The position numbers were made by a program, and so were the translations under genes. From Adiantum capillus-veneris (lineage: Eukaryota > Streptophyta > Polypodiopsida > Polypodiales > Pteridaceae), in assembly GCA_014529385.2 (NCBI GenBank), contig CM043965.1, forward strand, positions 59,736,433-59,800,432: a stretch of DNA of 64,000 bases, in the 5' to 3' direction. The notes below the pieces were generated by a model. That model was not told where the DNA came from, searched no databases, and worked only from the letters and a program-made list of their open reading frames with translations. Shown one piece after another: positions 12,985-25,463 of this stretch. How positions within the stretch are numbered: the stretch's first letter is position 1; every line of letters starts with the position of its first letter.

Positions 12985-13595
12985 GTAAATCTGACAATAC
13001 ATAGACATCCCACAAAGTCATACATCCACAAATTTCCCACTGTATGCTGTAACCGCTACGGCGGTTGTTTGCTGCGTGACTCACAGCCAGCAAACCCTCA
13101 ACAGACATACATCATCTCTGACAATACATCCCATGTGGAAGTACCTGCAATGTCAGGATGAAATCTGGAATATCAAGCAGCAAACACAAGCTACCTGATG
13201 AACTAGTAGATGTCGCCTATAGTCTGTGTGTAGATGTGCCCGTGTCGTATGTGACACACCTCCAAGAACTACGAGCCGTCCTTCGATGTGTAGACAACCA
13301 CAAATCAACACTCTGGGAGTGTCGATATCCTCAACACCTGCAGTCGTAGGCCGAAAACCCCAAATTTGCAGAGTCGGATCTACACCCGTCGAGACCACGT
13401 AGTCGAAAATGGCCTGCGCAGACCTTTGTCGAAGCCGAACAATGGCCGAGATGACCGTAGAATGAAATTTTGACAATACCGAGCCCTTCGTGTGCTCCCA
13501 CGAGATTTGGGGCCGTGTCTTCGCCTGTCGAATTTCACTCCAATCTGAGCTAGTGACTCTAGCCTCCTGCAGTGCTGCCTCGAGCCTCGATCTGA

Positions 13596-13607
13596 GCTCT
13601 GATACCA
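13596..13607 (-). other. Copia-1 primer binding site (initiator tRNA-Met)
   Basis: The minus strand reads TGGTATCAGAGC, the standard plant copia site. It is two bases inside the 5' LTR. Confidence 0.95.
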
Positions 13608-13609
13608 GT

Positions 13610-13801
13610 TGAAGGAGTACGAGTGGAAGTGCGACGCGAGAGAGAGTGCGAGAAGAAGAGCACGACGATATGGTGAACTCGCTCTACTGTAATGTGTAGA
13701 GCATAGTGAGTTCTTATTAGGTTTTTACAAAAGAATATGTGTACATACCTGGCGGCCCGCCCACTTACCTGGGCGACCACATTGGGCTTTATACCCCAAC
13801 A
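13610..13801 (-). repeat. Copia-1 5' LTR
   Basis: 192 bp, same ends as the 3' LTR, four transitions apart from it. TSD TATAG lies immediately to its right. Confidence 0.95.
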
Positions 13802-13997
13802 TATAGGAGGGCCTCTTTATTTGGTAGTTTAAGGAAGTGCTGAAGACTTGAGTCGAGTTTGACCAAGTCTAAGGGAGTGGGAAAAAAGGTCTATGCTGGT
13901 CTTTTTAAAAATATTATGTCTATATTTTGTCTTTGAAAATAGGCAATTTTCTCTAAATAGAATATATATCTGAATTTTCAATTGCGTTTTCCTCACC

Positions 13998-14002
<5 letters not shown>

Positions 14003-14071
<69 letters not shown>

Positions 14072-14163
14072 TGAGGTCATTATTAAATGAAGCACTTTTC
14101 AGCCCTTCCTACAAAAATGCAAATTTTTCACATTCGATCACTATCTTCTCTCTTTAAAATGTG

Positions 14164-14224
<61 letters not shown>

Positions 14225-14317
14225 TTTAAAGTCACTTACTCTCCCAATCATTGAAGGGACATTCTTTGTTGCTTACTTTTGACAAAAAGTGAATATCTTC
14301 TAACGTTGTAGATCTGC

Positions 14318-14361
<44 letters not shown>
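14003..14361. repeat. Cluster of three CT/CA microsatellites
   Basis: (CT)n then (CA)n at about 14003-14069, (CT)n at about 14170-14219, and (CT)n with one CCC interruption at about 14316-14361. Each is followed by unique sequence. Confidence 0.95.
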
Positions 14362-14363
<2 letters not shown>

Positions 14364-15907
14364 GCCTCTCCAACTCCAACATTAGATTAGAGCAATGAGG
14401 TACTCCATTTTCTTTGTGTGTAGCAATGTTTCTCTCTCTAGCATACCGATGAGAAACCATTTAAATTCAAAAGGAGACTAACAAGCATTCCCTCCGCAAC
14501 ATCATCCAAATCTCACATCTTTGAGCTGTGCTTGTTTCTTTCATTTGTTGCCAACATCCTCTGCTTGTAGCTGTCACCATTACACCTTCTCTCTTTGATT
14601 CTCTTGATCTATCTAGCTCCAAATTTCATTCAATCTCCTTCCAATTCAGAAAAATACTAACACGCCAAAAACGATACAGTCTAAATGCTTATTTGGAGGA
14701 AGAATATGCTATTGTGTGACTTGGCACATCCAATCCCAATGTTGCAAATCAACTATACATCATTGAGTACAAAGAAGTAAATTATGGGTTGATAATCATA
14801 TTTACCCAAGTGATCCTCTAACCAATGCATCACCACCATTTCAAAATTTCACTGAGCTATTGCATTTTGTAGGTGATGGAAGAGATGGCCTTTTTGGCTA
14901 TTGCAAGAGATTGTATTTTACTTTCTTTGATGAAATGTAAGCAAGAAAGAAACTCTTTGTTGCATATTGTTTGCTACAAGAGAAGCATGTGAAGGACATT
15001 CAATGGAAAGACCAAGTAACTCAACGACACAATAGCAAAGCTCAAACAAACATTAGACAAAAAAAAAGAGTGAGAGTAGGGGTTGGACAACTATGTTCAA
15101 CTATAATAAACTAAACGTAGTATGCACCATCAAATCAATCATCTCACACACATTCCACTTGGCTTCCACATTTGTAAATGCAAGAGACAAGAGATGGCCA
15201 TGCTATCTTCAAGCGGTGGAGCTCAAAAGAAATGTATCTGTCAAACTAGGTAAGGGCAAGAATGCACGGTTTTGATATGTATTCTATATTTTTTGCAAGC
15301 TACTATAACTTTATTTCAACTTTTACGAATTTGGCTCAAATGATTATGGGAATTGACTCCAATGCCCAAGCAATAGGATGTACTCTACTACAGTACATCA
15401 TCAAGCCAAAGGAGTTGTCGAGCTATTGCATGACCCATTTATTGCTAGCATTGCCAAAAGTTTTCCACCACAATTATTTTTGTGAATCAATTGAATAATT
15501 TTTTTCATCTCAAGAGTGATGGAGGAATGTGATAGTATAGGAGTAAGTTTCAAGGATTATAAAGACTTGTAGAGAATTGTCACACTAGGACACAAGGCAA
15601 ACGGACTAATTAGATTACTGCCAACACCTTACATTGTGAACATTGCAAAGCAATGAGCCAATAATGATGTTGCAAGATTATTAGGTGGATTTCAATATGT
15701 GGATGATGTCATGCCTTTGGAAGATAGAAAATCCTTCCACTACAATGAGTTCAACCATGTGTATGCTGAATTGTTGAAGCTTCAAAGTCAATCATCATGT
15801 TTTATGGGTTGACACAATAAGAGTGTGATGGTAAAGTTATCTTCTTTATGAAGCTTCATGAGTGTCAGGTTGTCAAAGGTTAACGTCTCAAAAGGGTAAG
15901 CATTGCA
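14362..15907. other. No recognisable gene
   Basis: AT-rich sequence with short open frames only. Near 14790-14935 a plus-strand frame reads plausibly (LTNASPPFQNFTELLHF), but I cannot assign it. Confidence 0.4.
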
Positions 15908-16330
15908 TTGATGAATAGGGCCTTGGTGGCCGTTGATGTTGAGCTAAATGCCAATGAGAAGGAGAACACATGTTTTGGGGTTCAGTCAAAGAGAAGAACA
16001 TTTGGCGACTTGCAACTGTTCACTGCTCACATGAGACACATGAGTCCCTCAAATGGTATTTCAATCATGGGCAAATTGTTGACATCATTCGCAGACACAA
16101 TAAGAAGGACATATATTGCAAGCTTCAAGTTTAGGTATGTTCCAAGTTGAATGGCATTTGACAGGAGACCTAAAGATTCTCAAGTGTATGTTAGGGTGCA
16201 AGCAAGATTCCATGACCCTCTTTCCATTCATTTATTTTTGCCAAACCAAATTCTCAACGATCATTGAATGCAAGGATGCAAAGTCCAACAAGTCAAAGGG
16301 TGGAAAGAAAAAGGGTGACAAAGTTTGAGC
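15908..16330 (+). other. Unrecognised, possibly decayed coding remnant
   Basis: Two overlapping plus-strand frames look protein-like. One has VDVELNANEKENTCFG and a later DRRPKDSQVYVRVQARFHDP. The other has NIWRLATVHCSHETHESLKW and IIRRHNKKDIYCKLQ. Jumping between frames suggests an old gene with indels. A short Lys-rich tail (KSNKSKGGKKKGDKV) closes at 16328. I do not recognise the family. Confidence 0.25.
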
Positions 16331-17611
16331 CAAATCCCACTACACAAAGAATTAGTAAAGTGCTAGAACAATGGTTTCAAGGTAACCTTAGTTGTGACCA
16401 AAGTGAACCACCCTAATTGAGACATGGAAGATCCAAATTACAACCCTACTCTACAAAAATTATTGATAAATGTGCATGTATGTACCCTTCATGCCTGTCT
16501 ACAAATTCTTGACAAGTTGGTAATGCTTCATATCACTTATGCTTAAAATATGGAACTTGCAAAAAGAAGGGAAGAGTATATAAGAGAACTTGAATCTATT
16601 CTATCAAGTTTTGGTCTCCATGGCAGTGCAATTGAGTTAATAAAGGACAAGAAGGCATATGGAACTACACATGATCTACCTAATTGTTTATGTATAGGTG
16701 GTATTAAAGTAAGGCATCTGCATTCAAAATATTCTTACTCCTAAAGTCCCATTGAGTTTCAGTTTATGGAAGAAGTTGTGTGAAATAACCCCCTACAGAG
16801 GTAGCAAAGTAGCCCTTGGAATTATGTGTGCTCGTGTGTGGCAGGTTGTTGATGATATCATTACATCTGGTTGAAATGACAAAGCTAACCTCCGATGAGA
16901 TCTCCACATTGAAGTTTTCAATCACTAGTTCCACAATCCAGATGATCGATGCCTGGGGGGAAACACATACTTTTTAAACATGGTAATTTTTTTCTCAAAA
17001 CCTATGGTCTAAAATGTAGAATAGCAAAAGTATTTAATGTGAGGCAATCACAACCGTATCATGCCTCAAGTACAAAAGATTGTTTCTGGTGGTGGTTAGA
17101 GACAAGATGTCAAAATGGTAGGCATTGGGTGGAAAAATGATAATTTTTTTACACTATAGTCATTCTTGTTGGTAAACATGCATAGTAATGCCAAGTGGTT
17201 TTTTGACGGCACAATCAATGATTTTGTGCATAAAGTTTTGTCTCAATTTGAGTTTTCTTGAATATTTATTAGTTTTCATAAGTTTTTTAAATTTTAAGTA
17301 CTATGTAAATCAAAACTCATAACTTGAAGTTCGTTTCTAATATGCACATTCTATGAGATCCTCTCGAGAACACATGAGCCTGCACTCATATCTTGCACGA
17401 CATGGACGACACACAAAACCAAACTGTTACGCACACCAATGGCACCACCACCACTCATACCATAGAAAATATGGAACCATCAACTCATGTTAAGTCTACT
17501 ACTTCAAATCCACAACCTCAACTATAGGTAGACTCCTCAATGGAGATGGGCTCTTTTAAAGGACGAGTGCCATGGATGTTTCCCGTCTGCTCATTAACCT
17601 CTTTGACAACC
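16331..17611. other. No recognisable gene
   Basis: A 64-codon frame at 16550-16744 (+) starts MELAKRREEYIRELES and could be a further piece of the remnant upstream. Otherwise nothing is seen. Confidence 0.3.
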
Positions 17612-18301
17612 TCATTTGACTACTCCACAATGGTTATACGGGGGTTTCTTGCTAGACTTTTCCTTTGATTTTCCATTCTCCATGCCCTTAAGCAGCACAA
17701 GTAAAACTAGAACCATGTCCCACGTTATGAATTGGGTGCCTATACACCATATGTCTAAGTCTATGAGGTCATCCTCAACCTTTGTCGTATAGTCTTGTTT
17801 GGTGAGCTCTCTCACAAACCTCAATAGGTGAAAGAAAAAAAATTTGTCTTCCATGTAGAGGTTTTTGAGGAAATCCATTGGCAACGATGCCGTGTTGGAT
17901 CCCTCAAACATAATGGCATATTCTCCCATGCGGTGCTCCATGTAATCAAGAAATCTATGGAACAGCTCTGCATACATGTTGATAGTGGTCCATATCATGA
18001 TTGTGCTGTCAAACACCCTAACTAGTTATGTGTCCCAATTTGCAAGGGCAACCTTTTCTAGTTTTGCAGGGAGTGCATCACAGGACGTTTCCATGGGTTC
18101 GTTTGCAAGAAAAATGACAAGAGAGCTTAGAGGTAGAGTTTTATAAATGTGAGAAATGAACTTTAAGAACCTAGAAAGTGCCAAAGTCACTTTCAAAACC
18201 TTGTGAAAACCCCTTAAGATTAACAAAAAATTATAATTTTTAGATAAAACACATGACAAAACATCAAAAGACACCAAGAGTGAAGGAATTGGTGTTTCCA
18301 A
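17612..18301 (-). pseudogene. Unrecognised 230-codon frame with one stop
   Basis: A single minus-strand frame of 230 codons is broken once, by TAA at 18026-18028. Around the stop the residues read smoothly (LEKVALANWDT, then LVRVFDSTIMIWTTIN), followed by YMEHRMGEYAIMFEGSN. The length and single stop suggest former coding sequence rather than chance. No domain is recognised, and it could be part of a transposon. Confidence 0.35.
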
Positions 18302-19775
18302 TCAACGAAGTTGAACATTTTGGTTGAAAACTTAACAAAAAATAAAATACTCATGAGCAACTTGAAAATGAATAAATATGCGACTAGATTCAAAATACAT
18401 ATGTATAAATGGGAGAAAAATTTGTACCAGGTATAAGTTTTTATAGAAATATATTGCAAAAATGCAATGTCCTCACAAAGAATGCTCTTTTCTTTTCTAG
18501 ATCAAATAACCTTGTCATTGATAACAAATGGGTATTGCTTGGGCAATGTATATCTCGGATTGAGATACTCTTGAGGATGGCTGAGGTGCCAATCGTTATT
18601 TGTAGAGATTTTGTGCACTATGAAGACATATCTAAAAGTCAATTGTTTCTCTAGCAACATCAAAGTTAAGTGCCTCCCATTTCTCCATTGTTATTTGAAA
18701 GCCAATGGTTTCTCTATCAGCAACATCAAAGTTGAGTGCCTCCCATTCCCCCATCATTAGATTCCACCAATTTGAAAGACCAGTGGTAGGCTTTTCTTAA
18801 GTATGTATATGAACACCAATTTCTCCCCAATTATAGAGCACTTAATGTTATCTCCTTGGCAGTTGACCACCATGGTCTCCCATCCAAAGTTCTTCATCGC
18901 ACTATCCCCTTTGCAAATTCACAATGTTGGTGTCATGTGGACACTCTGCAATCAAAATCTGTATGCAAACACATGAAGAGACATAAACCATGTTAACGTT
19001 GCTTTGTGGGACCCATAGGTTCACTTCATGGTTGCATGCACATCCACCGTAGTTCTCCTTTTGGTTGATACTATCAATGCTCCGTCTGGAGTAGGCCATT
19101 CCAAAGTGTGCAGGCTTGGTGAGTGAATGAAATAGATTACCATACCCATTTCACCTTCTCATGACATAAGTATGGCTATAAAAAATGATGTCCCTTGAAG
19201 GATGGACAACCAGCATAGAGTAATTTGCCAAGTCCCACGTGTATGGCTTCAAAGGTCCTAGTGAAGGATTCTATCAGCTCTCACTCTACAAAATTGGATG
19301 GAAGAACATCTGCAAGAATGAACAAGCCATGGATATCATACAATCATTAGAAGAAAAGTACGAGGTGAAAATAAAAAATACACAATCCTAGAAACTTTAC
19401 AAAGAAGTGGAAGTACAATTTACAGGAAACCTCAACAGAGTCAATGTTGTCTCTAGATTCAATTTTGAAGCTATATACATGTGTTGCACCTTTGCTAGTT
19501 GCTTATCATCTTGGGTTTTCTCTAACTACATGATTCATCCCTTCCATTGGTGTGCCCTTGAACCTATGTGTCTCCTTGAGATCTTGTGTTCATCTCTTAA
19601 GCTTGGTTGCATTGTCACCCACATCAATTTGGTAGTGAATTGTTTGTAGTTGATAGTCACCCAAAAACCATTTTTGTATTGTACATTGCTACAAGAAATA
19701 GATTCAGTAACACCCTATTGAACCATGGGTAGTAGAATCTTGCATGCACACAAAAACTTATGATTAGTCTATGCA
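18302..19775. other. No recognisable gene; 63-bp tandem repeat at 18640-18755
   Basis: A unit containing CAACATCAAAGTT and GTGCCTCCCATT occurs twice (18640 and 18703). The rest is AT-rich with short open frames. Confidence 0.5.
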
Positions 19776-19780
19776 AATTC

Positions 19781-21612
19781 TATTGAGCATGCAGTCGGAA
19801 GCGAGTGGCTTCTCTGAAGGACATGACAAAGCGGAAAGGGAGCAGACAAGAGAGAGAAGGATAAGGATGCATGACCAATAAGCAAAAGATAAGAGAGTTT
19901 GTATGCAGGATTTTTGGGCCTTATATAATCATTACAAAGGGTTGCCTGCCCAAGTTCTGTTGACCCTAACAATCGACCCCTTCAACCAAACTTGGCACAA
20001 TCTTTGTCCCAACACCCCCTAGAACTAAACTCACACTCTCATGAGACAAAGAGTCTTAGGTTTACTCTCAACCTTGAGTTTTTGGTATACTCGCAAACCG
20101 TGAGTTTTAGGTTTTCTCACAACCCGGTGCTATTACCGAGCTACCATCATGCAATGTTTATGGTCTACGCCCAAACCCTAGAGTTTTTGGTATACTCTAG
20201 CTAACCTCGGGTTTAGGTTTACCCGTTAACCTCATGAGTAGCGATTACAAGGAATGGGGCTTGCCTCATGAGGAAGGTCTTACCGTCGATGTCATCATAC
20301 TCGCCGAAGCAGTGTCTTATCCCTTTATATCATAATCATGTAGGGGGTTGTGTGCAATCTTCAATTGACATAAATCACATAAGAACATGTGTATGAAAAC
20401 CATTTTTGAGTGTGTATCAACACCTTGTATCACCAAACATATAAAATATCATGGTTCAGGTTTCTAACATATAGCTTGGTCCCAAACTCACCAAAGGGCG
20501 GGTCATTGTCAAGAGAATCACCTTCTCCACACAATTCATCCAGGGAGGCATCGATGGCACTCGGTGTGTTGAAACTTCCTTCCCAAGACAAGTCAACTTC
20601 TTTGCTGGTGGCTTTGACAGGTTTGCAAGATCAAAATCTTATGAAATTTGTCAATAAAATTTTGTTGAATTGAACACAAGCATGAAGGGCCTCTTGACAA
20701 TGGCCAAAACCAAAATTAAAATGGTAAATCTTTTAAAAAAAAAATTTCCAAATTAAAAAAAAATGATCGTGCGGTGTGTGTGTGCTGCCTCTAGCGATGG
20801 AAATGCAGATAGCTGCAACGAAACCCCGTCTTTTCCTCCATCGACATATACACAGGAATGGATTGCCCCATCTACAGACCTGTCATCCACTCTGTTTAAA
20901 ATTATGTTGTGAATGGTCTTATCAATGGTGTGAATGAGAATTGGCAAGCCCGAATGGCAGTACGCAGTGGCCATCCGCAGGTTTTTCTTTGCCGTCACTG
21001 AACAAAAGTTTGTGAGGCTTGTGCTTCCCCTTGGAGGAGATACAGGCCTCCCGTGAGTATGGATCTATTTGCCCATCCACAGGCTGCGCCACCTCTACTT
21101 GGCCTCATATCTTGGCTACCCCTTTGGAGCTATGGGCACTGATCAAAGCTGAATAACACCTCCTCTGGTCTCCATCCACCTACGCTCCTTTTCTCAGGCT
21201 GAGCCCACCTAGTACCACCAGTTCAGCCCTTGGAGTTTTTGGGCCGCCCTTATCCCGCACCATGTGTATGACTTTAAAACCGCCTTCCTTCTCTATTACA
21301 CCTTTCAGCCGACCATGGCGCCTTACCCGATTCTCTTCTACAGCTCCCACGAGCACTCCCTTAACCCTTTCCTGAAAGATCTTGCACCAAAAGCTCTGAT
21401 ACTAGTTGTTGAGAACGCAGTCGTAGAGAAACCAATGGCTTCTCTGATGGACATGACAAAGGGGAAAGGGAGTAGACAAGAGCGAGAAGGATAAGGATGC
21501 ACAACCAGTAAGAAAAAGATAAGAGAGTTTCTATTCAGGATTCTTAGGCCTTATATAATCCTTACAATTTGTTCACAAGAGGGTTGCCCCCCAAGCTGGG
21601 CTGATCCTAACA
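19781..21612 (-). mobile_element. Small non-autonomous LTR retrotransposon (1,832 bp)
   Basis: Diverged LTRs at 19781-19971 (191 bp) and 21407-21612 (206 bp) share most of their sequence, including CTTATATAATC. A perfect 5-bp duplication, AATTC, borders the element (19776-19780 and 21613-21617). An initiator-Met-like primer site with one mismatch (plus strand GCTCTGATACTA, 21393-21404) abuts the right LTR, fixing the orientation as minus. A G-rich purine tract flanks the left LTR. The 1.4-kb interior encodes no retroelement protein. It has short repeats around GAGTTTTTGGTATACTC (20070-20200) and an unassigned 81-codon frame at 20753-20998 (-). The size is large for a TRIM and small for a LARD. 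Confidence 0.88.
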
Positions 21613-21617
21613 AATTC

Positions 21618-22924
21618 ATGGTCTCAATTGCATAGAGAGTAAGGTTAGAAGGTATACAAAGACATTCAATACCACCGCTATGTCCCTCCACCCGCAAGTT
21701 GGATAAATGGGGAAGAATGTGTAAAGAAGCTATAGAGGAAAGTAGATCCACTCTAGAGAGTTATATGGGGAAGAAGGAGCAAGGAAGCTATTCAAGAAAG
21801 TAAATCTTTGCAACAAAGAACATCCAGAAGTAGGATATATTACAGATCTTCAGCTTTCGAGAGAAGCGTGTAGTAGAGAAATGGAGAGCTTCAAGAGGTG
21901 GTAAGCTTTAGGAGAATACAGGAAGATTGAGGAGAGAAAGGAGGTTCAAACTTCTGCTGCAACATCTTTTCGGGAGGAAAAAGTGCATAGAAGAAAGAGA
22001 TACAATTTACAAGGTGTAGTAAAGAGGAGTGAGAGTTGGTACAGTAGAGAGAGAGAGAGAGAGAGGGAACCACCATCACATTTTTGGAGGGTCCCTCTTT
22101 TAGGAGATGGGAGAGAAAGACCCCCTTTTAGGAGATGGGAGAGAAACTGGCCTTCACTAGAGAGAGAATGGATTGGTTTCTACCCAAAAATTTTAGAAAA
22201 AGGTTCAATTTTTGGATTTTATAAGAGATTTTCTCTTTATATTTTAAAAAAGTGTGTGTATGCCTACAAGTTTGACCACTCACTTTTAGCCCTTGCCCTA
22301 CCCACCATTTCAATCCACATGGCATCCACCCATTTGTCCATTCCATAGTCTCATTTTTAATTTCATGGCAAATAAAGAGGCCTTGTTAGACCCATTCCCT
22401 TCCTAATGGCCCATGACATTATTTTCTTCATAAACTCCAAAGGTTGTTGATCACATGGTATGGTTATTGCAACCTCACATTTTGTTTCCTAAATATAGAA
22501 TTAAGTATGAAAATGTCGTATTTTTTTCATTTTGCTGACCTAGCATGAGTATTTATATAGCCATGCTCATTATTATCATTAATTATGTGTTTTCTTAGTT
22601 CACTTTAGACTTATAGATATATATGTAGCCATCAAACTTGTAATAAGCTTGAAAAATCTCATACCTAAGAGAACATTTGGCACAATAAAGAGCTACAAAA
22701 CAAAAAATAACAAAAAAAAAATGGTTCCACACTATGTCATTTGCAATGCCTTGGAGCACCATCCATATATAGAAATTTTGAAATGTATGATAAAATATTG
22801 AAATAATCTACTAAGAGTACATATTTTTCCTATCAAATTAGTAATATTGAGGGGACTATACTTGCTAACTCAAAATGACTCTACTTCAAGTTGAAGCAAA
22901 AAAAATTCCATCATTGTATTGTTA
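21618..22924. other. No recognisable gene; short GA tract near 22050
   Basis: AT-rich sequence with a (GA)n tract at about 22050-22069. A 22-bp phrase (TTTTAGGAGATGGGAGAGAAA) is repeated near 22098 and 22126. Confidence 0.45.
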
Positions 22925-23523
22925 GCTATATAGTGTATTAGGTGCCCTAAAACTCACGGAAGAATAGTATATGTTATAGAGTCCACTTATAGAAACAAAA
23001 ATGCATGTAGATTTAATTTCAGGTACCAAAGATTTCATAAATAGATATATGTTATAGAGTTCACTTATAGAATAAAAATTACTTGTAGATTTCAATTAAG
23101 GTACCAAAAATTTCATGAAAGTTTTAGTCAAAAAATTAAATTAGCAAGTTTTAAAAAATGGGCCATAACTTTCAATATGAAAGTTTTTATCTCCTTACAT
23201 GCATGAAGGCATGCTGAAAACTCCTCCAAGGCTACGCATCTAGTAGTGCAGCCCTCACTAGAATGGCTTTTAGGGTGGTATAATGCCAAAACTATGAGAA
23301 ATAGCAAAAAACACCACTCGTTTAATGACACAGTTTAGGTTGAAAAAACACATGCAAGAACAAAGCTGAATGTGGAACTAAAAGACCAAAAATTTCCAAG
23401 TTTAAGGAAATAGAACACTTAGAAGTTTTCTTTGAAACTCTTCAAATAATTCAAGGAAATTGCTCACTTAACAGGACATAAAAGAGTCTCAAGACATATA
23501 AGTGTCCCATTTCCAACATAGTG
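22925..23523 (-). mobile_element. Diverged, inverted relic of the 40289-41626 TIR transposon
   Basis: Reverse-complemented, parts match the 1.34-kb element: CTTCAAATAATTCAAG, then CACTTAACAGGACA and AAGTGTCC near 23440-23505. An inner stretch at about 22930-22985 (GCTATATAG.GTATTAG, AAACTCA.GGAAGA) also matches. The right end reads CATAGTG followed by TTTAA, a decayed version of the CACTA..TTAA terminus. The left end was not found. Confidence 0.5.
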
Positions 23524-24046
23524 TTTAAAAGCTTCTTTTTAGTGTTGATCGGGTGTGGGGTTACTCTTCCAAAACCTTGTTCATATAAAATATCCAAAAT
23601 AAAATCCTTGTCCAATTTAATGATTGCCAGTGTTAATAAAATTTTGAGTATGGTTGATATTAAAATTGGTCCTAGTAGTTACTTATAAATATTTTCTACT
23701 AGTTGTAATGAGTTTTTTTGTTAGTATGGGTATTATTTTAATTAAAAGACACAATGTGTTTATTTCATAGAGACAAAATCCTTTATCAAAGCTATTGTTG
23801 ATAAGCATTAAATTATGATGAAAAGGTACATTCAATGTTGTCAATTGGCAAGGCTAGCATGCAGTCAAGCTACTATATTACACTAAGAAAAGGCCAATAA
23901 GGTTGAAAAAAGTTGTTAACATTTATTCATATAGATTCCCTTTAATATCTGACTCTATAGTAAACCAAGATACCCTAAGGCACATGAATTATAATCAACT
24001 AAAATAACTATATTCAAGAATGTGTGTGTGTGTGCACGCGCACGTG

Positions 24047-24101
<55 letters not shown>

Positions 24102-24246
24102 ATAAATGCTCACATCTTGGAAGCTTTAGCTAACCTTCAAAGAGGGAGATAAACATAGTGTCAAAAACTAACAGTCACTAGCACACATTTATCTCACATG
24201 CAAATATAAAAGCAATAACATGCACAAATAAGTTATATTTATTGAT
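23524..24246. other. No gene; GT and GA microsatellites
   Basis: AT-rich flank. (GT)n at about 24021-24034 is followed by (GA)n at 24050-24099. Confidence 0.7.
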
Positions 24247-24444
24247 TCTCAAGATTCACGCATATATATGTCAACTCTATTCTTACACTAGGTGACGGTC
24301 TACCCTTTGACAAATTTGCACAATGTAGATTTCTCATGGGTAGTGGATAGAAATCCCAAATCTATGTACCTTGTACATATGCCCGTAGCTTGCTTAAAGG
24401 GTGCATTGATCTATAAGTGATATTTTATTGGGTGCAAAGGTCAA
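24247..24444 (+). repeat. Direct repeat, first copy
   Basis: About 195 bp, matched by 25104-25298. Shared phrases include ACCCTTTGACAA, TTTGCACAATGT and GTGGATAGAAATCCCAAATC. Copies are about 855 bp apart. No TG..CA ends, duplicated target or primer site were found, so I do not call them LTRs. Confidence 0.75.
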
Positions 24445-25103
24445 TTCCTTGGATGTTGTCCTTGTTTGGCTAGCCACCTAGCTACTAATAACTAAACTAC
24501 TCTCTATGACTTATTTTATATACAGACAATAAGGATCCACATGTAGAGAGCTACATGATTGCATTTCCTACTACACACACCTCTCTCAATAAGCATATAC
24601 AAGCATCAAGAAGACTCAAAAGCGTGAAACACCATGGCATTACATAGTACACACTTTTAATTGCTCGACTCACACTCATGAGTGGAAAGCTTAGCCATGG
24701 GATGCATAGAAAGAAAGGCAAGCATGCTCACACACAGTGCAAGAATGGTTTGTAGAGAAGAGATTAGTGGTCAAGAAGAAGGAGAGAGACACCATAGCCA
24801 CAGTGAGAGAGACACCATACCCACAGTTCCAGCTTCCCTTTTCTCACAAAAGGTGAATGCATATATTACAAAAGTATATTTTATACCCTAGGTTTTTCAT
24901 TATATTTTTTGGCAACCAAAACTAATGAGAACCGTGAACACGTTACTAATTACTTGGGACACGTAAATTGATTTACTCTTGCAATTTGGAGCTCCTCAAA
25001 ATACAAATAAGAAACTTATAACTCTGCATTACAAGAATCCAAAAACAAAATTGCAATGGGGCATCACTTGGTTTTATAGATTCTTCAAGAGAAGTTTATC
25101 AAG

Positions 25104-25298
25104 CTTTTCAAGATTCACACAAATGTCAACTCTACTCATATGTAAATCAATAGCCTACCCTTTGACAAGTTTGCACAATGTGGATTTCTCATGTGTAGTG
25201 GATAGAAATCCCAAATCTATGTGCCTTGTATATATGCCCATAGCTTGCTTAAAGGTGCATTGATATTTAATTGATAGTCTATTGGGTGTAAAATTGAT
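25104..25298 (+). repeat. Direct repeat, second copy
   Basis: Partner of 24247-24444, with scattered substitutions and small indels. Confidence 0.75.
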
Positions 25299-25463
25299 CA
25301 AAACTCTCAGAAAGTTGAAGAAAATGTAAACTTTGACAATAAAATAAAAAATGAGCATAACTTTTTTAAAACCACCCCAAATTTGACCAAATTTCACCAT
25401 TGCATCTAGGATTACTATATGTAACAAGGTCATGATGTCACAAATAAAATCTGACTCTGAGGT

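Larger units (their letters stand above)
8251..13801 (-). mobile_element. Complete Ty1/copia retrotransposon, copia-1 (5,551 bp)
   Basis: Two 192-bp LTRs (8251-8442 and 13610-13801) flank an initiator-Met primer site, a 1.1-kb leader, one gag-pol frame and a polypurine tract. The element is bordered by a perfect 5-bp duplication, TATAG (8246-8250 and 13802-13806). I count four mismatches between the LTRs, all transitions, so the insertion is fairly recent. The domain order gag, protease, integrase, RT, RNase H is the copia order. Confidence 0.96.

Noticed and set aside
13559-13780. Minus-strand 73-codon frame at the copia-1 5' LTR, repeated at 8185-8451
   Set aside because: It simply crosses the LTR; the repetition is due to the two LTRs, not a gene.
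24247-25298. Direct repeats considered as LTRs of a small element
   Set aside because: No TG..CA ends, target duplication, primer site or purine tract could be found at the copy borders.
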